Part shown: positions 12,569-20,999 of the stretch, in pieces | Position numbering within the stretch: the stretch's first letter is position 1 | Layout of the letters: each line of letters begins with the position of its first letter | Source of the DNA: Eleusine coracana subsp. coracana | Taxonomy: Eukaryota; Streptophyta; Magnoliopsida; Poales; Poaceae | Direction of reading: 5' to 3' | Length of the DNA: 64,000 nt | Assembly (NCBI GenBank): GCA_032690845.1 | Contig: CM064417.1 | Coordinates: 35,098,432-35,162,431 of the forward strand | Position numbers and translations under genes: made by a program | The notes under the pieces: generated by a model | Told to the model about the DNA's origin: nothing | The model's input: the letters and a program-made list of their open reading frames with translations, nothing else | Database searches by the model: none

Positions 12569-14163
12569 CTAGTCATCCGAAAGTGGAGGCGGTGGCTGAT
12601 CGAAGCCATAGCACCGCGCCTTGAGTCGCTCGAACTCCTCCACCATCGCATCGTGGTTGTCCCTCCATTGGGACGTGGCTTCCTCCACGCGCTCGATGTA
12701 GTGCAAGTTGTTGTCGAGGTACCCCTGCATGGGTACGAAAAAGTCTGCACCGAGCATAGTTGGCACCACTGGTACACGCCCTTGGTACCTGTAGTCGATG
12801 CCCGCGCTGAAGTAGGGTGCGTCGACCGGCGCGTCGCCTGCGCCGACCGGCGTAGAGGGCTGTGAACCGCCCACTGCGTCGCTCCACCCTGACTGGTACT
12901 GCTGATGCTCCTGGCGTGACCCTCAGGTGTCCCACTCACCACCGGCTGCTCTAGATGTGTCTGCCTGTCTAACCCGCCCATGGCGGTCCTTGAGAACTCG
13001 GCCCCCCTCCAGGAGATCTTTCTCAAGCCTATTTCCTCCCTCCAGCTTGTGAGGAAGGAGGACTCCTAGCTCCGCACACGGGAGCCTAATGTTGGTGCCG
13101 CCGACATGGAAGCCGGCACGAACACTTCCCGTGACAATATTGCCACGAGTCATATTCTCGCCGATGTTCGTTGCGCACTCCCACTTGTCATCGCATCCTC
13201 CCGGTCCGTCGTCGCCGCAGTCGAGGGCTACTAGGCGCTGAAGATAGGCCCCGAAGGCAATCTTCTTTCTTGCCTTGCCCCTTTTGTCGAACAATCCCGC
13301 ACCATCACCGATAGGGGGTTGCAGTGAGACGGGCTCACGATGGCGTTGAAGAGCCACCGTAAGTTCGCATCAGTGATGTTGCTGGAGTCGACCTTGTCGC
13401 ATGTGCGCGCCGCCAACCACCGATGGAAGACTTGAATGGTCGGGTTGCGGATGTTGCCACGCTTCATCTCCTCCACGGACAAGAGCCGCCTCCAAAAGAA
13501 GTCCAACTCCTCACGTCCCAAAATGCCGGCGATGTCGGCGTCGAAGCCGAAGGCTTGAGCCGCCCCCTCCATGGTCACTATGTAGCTGACGTCGCGGACG
13601 CGGAAGTTGACGGCCTCGTTGCCGTACTCGTCGGTGCCGAGCCTCATCGTAGAGGCAACCTCGGTGACGACATCGTGGTTGTAGTCCATAGGGAGGAGGT
13701 GGAAATCCACCCAGCCGAGGTTGTCTAGCATCCTCCGTAAGTTCTCCCACATGCCGATCGTGGTGAGGAAGATCTCGTCCAGGTCGAAGTTAGGGACGAA
13801 CCTTCCCCTCACCGTGAGGTAATGCTGTTGTTCCTCCGCGCTCCGGAGGGTGAAGCCCTCCTCCACCGTGCATGGCACGTATGCCGGCGGTGGTGGTGAT
13901 GTCAGAACCCCACGGCTTGCCGCCGTTTGGCTCCTCGTAGCACGCCCCGTTGGAAGGGATGCGCCGGAGACAGAGTGGCGGGCGCGGATCTCGTATGTTG
14001 CCGCCACCGAGCCAGTGGATGCACCTCCCACCGACATGTCATCGCGAGCGTCGGAGCCACCCCTTGCCAAGGAGTAACCGCTCGACTCGCCGCTACCGCC
14101 AGAACTGCTTCTCCAGCGCAGCCTCTTGCCCAACTTGCTGACAGAGGAGCGGAGATGATCCAT
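12569..14163 (-). pseudogene. Extra downstream ORF of the gypsy element (plant retrotransposon ORF1-like)
   Basis: Translation can start at the ATG at 14163 (MDHLRSSVSKLGKRLRW). It runs through a serine/glycine-rich N-terminus and then a conserved core at about 13850-13330, including FHLLPMDYNHDVVTEVASTM and FHRWLAARTCDKVDSSNITD. The frame changes near 13330, continues as AGLFDKRGKARKKIAFGAYL, and changes again near 12930. It ends at 12569 with a tail containing PQDPPPPLSDD-type residues and a coiled-coil EEFERLKARCYG segment. The core resembles the plant retrotransposon ORF1 or putative plant transposon protein family, which sits near gag or in the env position of Athila/Tat elements. Its function is unknown. 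A palindrome pair lies within the reading frame at 12819/12840. The frameshifts make this copy defective. Confidence 0.5.
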
Positions 14164-15544
14164 CTGTGAAAATTGCGGAACGTGTGTGAGATCGTGGGTA
14201 GTGGGGAAGGTGGAGAGATTACTAGGATGGTGTGCCGAACTGGGGGCACCTGGCCTCCTTTTTATAGTGTGAGAAACTTCTAGGAGATGGAACCGCCGTA
14301 AAATTTCAAAATTTGAGAGCGCGCCGATCAGCACGGCAGTGCGCCGATCGGCACAATTCAAATTTTGAATGCTCTGACCACTCTGATTCCCATCCTTTGT
14401 TGCTTCTCGATACATCATGTTGGTTGGTAGGGGAACAATATAGAATCCTGATATCTTGTTGACTGTGCCAATCGGTGCAGGCCCGCGCCGATCGGCGCGC
14501 CGTCTCTTTTTCAGCTTTTGGTCAATTTTGTGTCTCCTCTGTACTGCACACCTGCATAGCAATCATACCTATTCCTCAAGATCAACGCCTGCCGCCTTTG
14601 TCGCCCATTTGGGAACCGCATGGGTACCTGCGCCGATCGGCGCAGAAGGGCACCGAACGGCGCAAGTCCCTTGCACCTCGTCTTTTGGTCCGGCACTGAT
14701 CCTGATGCCTCGTGTTCATCTCTTTCACCTAATTTTTTCCCTTTTTCTAATGTTCCTGTAGTATTGACATACGTAGCGGGGTTCATCTGGTGACTGCGCC
14801 GATCGGCGCTGACTCGCGCCGATCGCCGCGATGTCCATTTTTGCTCCTAGCCCCTCGCTTCTTCGCTAGATGTTGCTCTTCATCCTTTCCTACGTCATTT
14901 AGCAACCATTTTGCACCCAAAAATTAATTCAAAAAGATTTTTGATTACCTTGAAAATAGCTCCGTCTCTGAAAATTACTGTGCTGGTTGATTTTTAGCAC
15001 CCCTTCAATTCTGGGCGTCGTCAGCCTTCTGTCCTGACCTGAGCAATAATGCGCTGACCAGCGCAGAAGTGCGCCGATCGGCGCAAGCTCTGTTCCTTCC
15101 TGTTTTTGGTCTTTTTTTATTCCTGTATTGTTAGTCTACAGTAAGTATATACACAGTTTTGCATGAATAAACAGACAACACAAGAGCACACAAGAATTAA
15201 GCACACACTTTTCTATTTCTTTTATTCGAGAGATTGTTTTTATCACAAGCAAGCAAATTAAAAACACCAGGTTGCCCTCCCGGCCAGCACTAATTAACTA
15301 AATGAAATGGGTTGCCCTCTCACAAGCACTAAATAACTTCTAAATCCCCCGATCATTGGGTTGCCTCCTAAGAGCGCTCTAGTTATTTAGAGGTCAAAGA
15401 GCTTGACCTCCCTGCAAACAATCAATCCTTAGTGTCGCGGTGCGGGATGTGAGGCCGCGACGCTACAAGGTTCTCTTATCTCCTTGGTTCATATAGCTTG
15501 GACGACCTATCCATACCCCTCCAATTACTCTCGACGCCACGTTG
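14164..15544. other. Retrotransposon spacer rich in palindrome pairs
   Basis: Five palindrome pairs fall between 14321 and 15084, at 14321, 14465, 14630, 14796 and 15051. Between 15260 and 15385 a GGTTGCCTCC-like word followed by AGCACTAA or AGCGCT repeats three times. This is the place where reverse transcriptase would be expected in a complete element, and no such coding sequence is present. Confidence 0.6.
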
Positions 15545-15958
15545 TCATGATGTCTTGTATCTCTTCACTTCATCAATAGCATGGCACTCTTCTCCCTTTG
15601 GGCGAAATTTGAAAGAGTAGGGAGTCCCACTTATATCGAAGCTTATCTCACCACTTCCAACATCAATACTTGCCTTTGCTGTCCTCAAGAAGGGTCTGCG
15701 TAAGATCAACAGGGTCCTCGTCCTCTTATCCATATCAAGCACAATAAAATCAACAGGGACGATATGATCTCCAATTTGAACAGGCACATCCTCAGCAATT
15801 CCATCAGGGAAGCATACCGATTGATCGGCAAACTCCAAACACATACACGTATGCTCTAATTCAGGCAAATTGAGACTTGTGAATATATGACGGGGCATAA
15901 CACTTACACTTGCTTCAAGATCACACAAGCACCTATAAAATATCCTTGTTCCAATCAT
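15545..15958 (-). CDS. Retroviral-type aspartic protease domain, gypsy element (probably inactive)
   Basis: The frame reads through a pepsin-like retroviral protease half. CDLEASVSVMPRHIF stands at the active-site position. PVQIGDHIVPVDFIVLDMD forms the central strands, and TLLILRRPFLRTAKASIDV is the second conserved block. This is the usual protease found after gag in plant gypsy elements, where it cleaves the polyprotein. The catalytic D-x-G motif reads D-L-E, with Glu in place of Gly, which should impair activity. The frame directly follows the gag linker ORF on the same strand, overlapping it by four bases. No reverse transcriptase follows. The initial residues lie upstream of the first Met, so the true start is within the polyprotein. 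Confidence 0.65.
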   Translation of the reverse strand: MIGTRIFYRCLCDLEASVSVMPRHIFTSLNLPELEHTCMCLEFADQSVCFPDGIAEDVPVQIGDHIVPVDFIVLDMDKRTRTLLILRRPFLRTAKASIDVGSGEISFDISGTPYSFKFRPKGEECHAIDEVKRYKTS

Positions 15959-17730
15959 GCATTTGATGCTGATGATCCAGGGTCAGGTTTCTTCTCCAGT
16001 GCAACATCATTGATTGCCGTCGTTAACTCCTTAGTGACCTTCACAACCTCCTCAGAAACTAGAGACTTCTTGTTTTGCATCATGTTCTTAATGTACTTGG
16101 CATAGGTGGGAACTTGGATAGCGTCAACAAAAGGGACATTGATGTAAAGCTTCTTCATAATATCGACGAACCTTGCAAATTGCTCATCGTGTTGCCGCGC
16201 TCTTTCTGTCTTTGTCAGTAATTGAGTATCCAAAAACATGGCAGGGCCATGCTCTTCTATGTCCACACCCATTTTCAGACCAGAGAGGTCAACCTCCTCC
16301 TCGCACCGATCGGCGCTTTCAGGGAGCCGATCGTTGTCGACAGGATCGTCGCGCCGATCCGTGTCGGGTGTGCGCCGATTGGCGCGGGGCTTCCTTGCTC
16401 TTGCAGAGTGCTCTGGGTCTTCTGTTTGCTTTCCTGACCACGTAGCTATTGCCTTCAACTATTCTGCAGACATTGTATTACCAGGAATAGACCCTTTGTT
16501 GCCTTGAATGGCTTGCGATAGTTGTCCCATCTGTTGCTCCATAATCTTGGTATGCTTCAAAATCTGCTCATTGGAGCTCCTAATTTCTATCATCTTGTCA
16601 TTAATTCCCTCAAGAACATGATCAATCTCCTTGAATTTAGCTTGATTGTCCTTGTTGATCTTCTCTTGAGCTTGAAAGAACTCATGACATTTGAGACGAA
16701 GTGGGATAGAATTTTGCATGGACGAACTAGGAGAGAAAGAACTCCTTTGTTGCTGATATTAGGGCTTCCATCCACTATTCTTCATATATTCTAGCATCTT
16801 CATCTCTTCAGGGCAATCTTTCTGCACATGACCAAATTCTCCACACTCACTACATGTGAAGCGTGATTCCGCTAGCTTGAGTGTCTCTTCCTTAGGGATA
16901 TGAAGATTATTGTCCAACCTCCTTTGAATAGCATCGAGGCGATCTATAATAAAGTCTTCCTGAGTCTTCTTAATTACAATCTTCGCTACTCCTTTTGAAG
17001 GTTGCAAATTCTTTGAGCTTCTCTCACCATCTCATGATTGATTTTCAACTAGCCACTTGATCAAATTCTTAGCTTCGGTGGGGGTTTTTGACATGAATGA
17101 TCCAGCAGCTGAGGCGTCCAAGTGTTGACGTGATAAAAGATTCAATCTCCAACCGTCAGACCATAATGAGGGCATGCATCCATATATTCATTGTATCTTT
17201 CCCATGCTTCTCCAATGCTCTCATCAATATTCTATGTAAATCCAAGAATCTTATTTTTCAAAGCTTGAGTCTTACCAGGAGGGAAGAATTTGGCCAAGAA
17301 TTCAGCTGCTAACGTGTTCGACAATGTTTTTGCTGGGTTTTCCAATCCATTGTACCATTGCTTGGGGCGTCCAACTAGAGAGAACGGGAACAGCCACACA
17401 CGTGCTTGGTCTCCTGTCAATCCCACTATCTTGAATGTGCTGCAAACCTCAAGGAAGTGTTGCAAGTGATGATTGGGATCTTCCGAACCTGTGAACGGTT
17501 GTTGCGCCACTATTCCAACATATCTCTCCAATTGACACGGAAGTTGATCTTGAGCTTCTTAAAAATCTGTCTTGACAATACTAGTTAATTGTGGCTTGAG
17601 ACGATTAACCATAGGTACCTCTGCCATCTCCACTTCTTCTTGCTCTTGAACAGGGTCTTCTCTTGTGAATAATACTCGAGGTGTTTCACTTAACCGAATA
17701 TATGTACTAGAGAGACAAGTAAAGCACAAT
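15955..17730 (-). pseudogene. gag region with zinc knuckle, gypsy element
   Basis: The segments follow minus-strand order. An upstream part near 17630 reads MAEVPMVNRLKPQLTSIVKT and meets a stop near 17560. The gag core at 17531-17232 has GDQARVWLFPFSLVGRPKQW. A CCHC zinc knuckle at 17007-16759 reads CSECGEFGHVQKDCP. A coiled-coil-like part at 16719-16459 follows. The linker at 16458-15955 has FVDIMKKLYINVPFVDAIQV, a conserved word between gag and protease in Athila/Tat elements. Stops separate the segments, so no complete polyprotein is made. Two palindrome pairs (16303/16324 and 16351/16372) lie inside the linker coding region and add Arg/Asp-rich residues there. Gag would package the element's RNA. 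Confidence 0.7.
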
Positions 17731-17808
17731 GACTAAACACTAATACATCAAACAATGTTTAAAAACCTGCTATGGTTCCCGGCAACGGCGCTAGAAAAGT
17801 TTAACGCT

Positions 17809-19337
17809 TGTTGGTCGTACCTACGCACCTACTTATATACCGCAAGGGGACGGTGTATGATTGTAGCACTTTTCCCTTGAATTGAGTATTCCAAGGTTTA
17901 TTGAATCCACTGGGACCTTAAAGATAATTAAACAAAGTTAACAGTAAAAGATCTAGTCAAGGCTACTGTCGAAATAAGGTTGCATGAGGGAGAGACTGGC
18001 CAGCGCAAAGGTGCGCCAGACAGTAAATCTGTTGTTGCGCCAATCGGCGCAGGAGTTGAGCCGATCGGCGCACTAGTGAATCTAAGCCAAAGTGTGCCAG
18101 ACAGTAAATCTGTTGTTGCGCCGATCGGCACAGGAGTTGAGCCGATCAGCACACTAATGAATCTAAGCTAAAGTGCGCCAGATGCCTTGTAAGCCTATAC
18201 TGTTAAGTGAGTAACCAGATATCTACTAGTGAGATCATAACCAGAAAGTCCAACTAAATAGCATCATAATGGGTAATTACATGGATCAAGGAAAACCTAT
18301 AATGAATAAGACCACCCTGCTTTCCGAGCGGCTCCCGATTTATTGCTGCCGAGAGGAAACCCTTAATCGCGCGAGTATCTTACCCTACTCAACTATCCAA
18401 TAGTGCTACGCAGGCTTAGTGCTATCACCGCTAAACCACACTACTGGCATCATCAAGCAACCATAATCAATACAATGTCTAAATACTATCCGAATCACCA
18501 CGATCAAGATAATATCAACTTACTTAGCCTAGAACTAAGCAATTAGAATAAGCGCATGCATGATTATAGAATCAAGATAGACAAATCACCAAAATCATCA
18601 TCAACATATTCAATCATCCTTGAGATACATGGAGTAAGATTCATCCCCGTCGAGATGGCCTACCTTGACGGATCAACTCTTAACACCAATGGTGGTTGAA
18701 ACTCAACTAGAGATCTTTTCTAACAGGACAAGCCCCGGTGGCTCTAAATCATGGATCTGGTGTCCCTCTGTCGCCTCCCCTCTCTACGGCCGGGGTTCAC
18801 AAGTATTTATAGGGGTTCTACTCGTAAAGGACTCGGTTTCTAGCAAATAAGGTGGTTGCGCCGATCAGCGCAAGCCATGTCTTCTCTGGTTCCTTCTCCG
18901 AGTCGGTTCCTCTGTCTTCCACAGCTGCCATGTGGCCCTTTTCCTTCGAGATAAAGTCTTGTACTGCACGTCGAGATCTTGAAGTTTCATAAATCTTTTT
19001 GAAGTTCATAAATCTTCTAGACAAATATCTTCAAGTGTCTTGCACAGATAAACTTCCATAAACATGTAGAATGGGCCTCGGTCGCTTCTGTGGGCCAAAA
19101 CACCCTTGCGCCGATCGGCGCACTGGACTTCTTCAGTGCTTTTCATCAGTTCTGGACTCCTGTCCTCTCCAGCATCACTTTAATCACCAATTTTACTTGT
19201 TTCTGTAATAAAGCTCCAAAACAACGTATATACAAATATATAGATAATATCATAGGTAAATAGCCTAAATTAGTATCAATTATGTTCTAATTGGGGTAAT
19301 ATTCATATATAAAAGGGGCACTTGGGAAGTGCCAATG
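17809..19337 (-). repeat. 5' LTR of the gypsy element
   Basis: This LTR has 1529 bp and matches the left LTR throughout. It contains the same 81-bp tandem repeat. It has single palindromes at about 18857 and 19108, where the left LTR has pairs. The outer end reads CCAATG instead of CCAACA, so the terminal dinucleotide is altered. The assignment uses the CTCGC duplication that directly follows. Confidence 0.85.
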
Positions 19338-20285
19338 CTCGCGACGCGTCAGGCCGATTCACGCGGTCGACCACCTCGGCGTCGCTGGCCGTCCGCCGCA
19401 CATCGACGGCATCCGGGAGGACGTCGAATCGCATCGCCGTGAAGACCCCAGGGAAGGGGACCTCCTGCTGTGCCTCGAAGACCTTCGTCGTGGCCGCAAC
19501 GACCCCGGGGAAGAGGACCTCCCGCCGCGCCTCGAAGACCTCCGCCGTCGCTGCGAGGGCCTCGGAGACCACGTCTACGCGCCGCGTCACACCCAAGATC
19601 AATCGGACTCCCTCCAAATGCGCCGCGACCACTTCTGGGAGGTGGACCCTTCCCCGCGCGTCCACTTCGGCGGATGCGGCCTCCCTTCGAGGCACATCGG
19701 CGCGGCAATCCTCCTTTGCAACGCCGGCGGCCATGGATGAGATCGAGGACGTGAAGCCCCAGTTCAAGATCGACCCGACCATTGCGGAAGGTGTGAGTAA
19801 CTTCATTCAAGCACATCACCAGGAAATAGGGTTTATTTTAAAGTTAGATTGAATGTGGATTCCGATGAGATGCAAATTAGTTATAAATGTTGGTTCAGAT
19901 TAGTTACAAGTTAGACAGTGATACTTCAATCTTGTTTGTTTATTACTATCCAGTTTTGTCATATTCAATCAATCTTGTTGAAATGTGATACTTCAATATT
20001 GTTTATTACTGATTTAACATTGGAAATCTTGAACTGGGGAATGATTTTGGATTGAAAATCATTCTAGTTTTATCTTGATCACCAATCTTGAAATGTTGAA
20101 TGATTTTGGATTGAAATGTTGATAGAAATTACCTGATGCAGCCTTAGTTAATGTCGTTCACATGTAGGTTGTAGTTCACATGCCTTAAATTATTCCTTAT
20201 TTTTGGATCCCATGCATGTTGTATATCCAGTTTTAATTGAAGTTCACATGTAGGTTTATGATTTTTAGTACTTGTAGTTCACATC

Positions 20286-20421
20286 TTAAAATAGGGGTAC
20301 AGGAGGAAGCCCGGCACTTTATGGTTAATTAGGTAATAGTGTCCTGTTTGTTTATGATTGATAAGTTGATGCATGCATCTGTTAAAATAGGGGCACAGGA
20401 GGAAGCCCGGCACTTTATGCC
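20286..20421. repeat. Direct duplication of about 37 bp, 99 bp apart
   Basis: The block TAAAATAGGGG, then ACAGGAGGAAGCCCGGCACT and TTATG, occurs at about 20286-20324 and again at about 20384-20421. The second copy carries the splice-acceptor-like CACAG of the exon segment at 20399. The duplication therefore offers two alternative acceptors. Confidence 0.85.
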
Positions 20422-20819
20422 TGAGGCTCAAGGACCTGTACATTGAGCTGGATTACACTCCCGGGAACATCGCCGAAGCTAGAGGCATGCCTCTGCTGTC
20501 ATGGGACCAGCTTAAGAGCGAGGGAAGAAGGTTTAGGCACCTACTGAAAAGGAGGATCATGGACGACCATGGGATGTGATGGAGCTGCTGCTTTGCTTGC
20601 CTCTGCTGTCATAGTTTACATAGTGGTTGCTTGCCTTGCATGTCATGGATATGGATGTAATATATGCACGCTGTGGTTGGTTGCACAAGGTACTTTATGT
20701 AGTATCGAATGCTGGTGGTGGTGTGGACTTCCTAAATATATAAGCTTTATGTTATATTTGTGTTCTTAATCTCTATGTTTGTATTGGTGTTCTTATTCTC
20801 TAGCTATGTTTGTATTGGT

Positions 20820-20975
20820 GTGATGAAAAGGCAAACAAATCATATAAGTATATGATGGAAAGGCAAACAAATCATACAATTATATCATGGAAAGGCAAGT
20901 TCTATGTGGCTAATATATAAGTTCTATACGCAGCAAATGCAAGTTCCATGTAATGAAAATGCAAGTTCCATGACA
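20820..20975. repeat. Short imperfect repeats around AAGGCAAACAAATCATA and GCAAGTTC
   Basis: GGCAAACAAATCATA occurs twice (about 20830 and 20867). GCAAGTTCYAT-like words occur three more times up to 20972. They lie between the passenger gene and the 3' end of tnp2, with no coding potential. Confidence 0.6.
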
Positions 20976-20999
20976 AGCATAGCTGACATCGTACAAGTA

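Larger units (their letters stand above)
9642..19124. repeat. About 32 dispersed palindromes, core GCGCCGATCGGCGC, in pairs
   Basis: Motif starts, read directly: 9642/9663, 9723/9744, 10463/10483, 10732/10753, 11670/11689, 12819/12840, 14321/14341, 14465/14485, 14630/14650, 14796/14816, 15051/15071, 16303/16324, 16351/16372, about 18036/18057 and 18117/18138, and singles at about 18857 and 19108. Pair spacing is 19-21 bp. Intervening bases differ between pairs, so the pairing itself is what is conserved. They occur in LTRs, in the untranslated interior, in the gag-protease linker region and in the downstream ORF. Variants are mostly C-to-T or G-to-A changes, as expected from decay of methylated CpG. 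Their role is unknown. Confidence 0.9.
9414..19337 (-). mobile_element. Non-autonomous Ty3/gypsy LTR retrotransposon (Tat/Athila-like)
   Basis: Two LTRs, 9414-10982 and 17809-19337, flank an interior carrying gag-like, protease-like and an extra downstream ORF, all on the minus strand. The 5-bp sequence CTCGC lies on both sides (9409-9413 and 19338-19342) as target duplication. LTRs run TGTTGG to CCAACA in plus orientation, except that the outer right end reads CCAATG. On the minus strand the 5' LTR is followed by the GCGCCGTTGCCGGGAACC word common after plant gypsy LTRs. A purine-rich GTGTGGAGGAA precedes the 3' LTR. No reverse transcriptase, RNase H or integrase was found between 10983 and 17808, so it must have relied on another element. 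It interrupts the passenger gene at codon 15. Confidence 0.85.
9369..20579 (+). pseudogene. Unrecognised passenger gene split by a retrotransposon insertion
   Basis: An ATG at 9369 opens a frame that enters the gypsy LTR at 9414. If 9414-19342 is removed (element plus one copy of the CTCGC duplication), the frame continues from 19343 to a splice-like GTGAGT at 19793. This gives 165 codons. The protein is basic and rich in T, S, R and A, with repeated KTPGKGTS and KTPGKRTS-like units. It ends in an acidic stretch, MDEIEDVKPQFKIDPTIAEG. A later exon-like segment at 20399-20579 begins after CACAG. In one frame it reads through LRLKDLYIELDYTPGNIAEA to a TGA at 20577. The junction phase between these parts does not match, so an exon may be missing. 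The upstream DNA is a typical GC-rich 5' leader, with GATGTGTGGGACCTGCATGT at 9062 and 9168. I do not recognise the family. Confidence 0.6.

Noticed and set aside
13401..14169. Plus-strand open frames in GC-rich DNA
   Set aside because: They are shadows of the minus-strand retrotransposon ORF, whose frame contains the recognisable core.
9642..19124. CRISPR-like array or bacterial operator array
   Set aside because: Motifs are palindromic pairs scattered over 9.5 kb with irregular distances, within a plant retrotransposon. There are no regular spacers and no cas genes.
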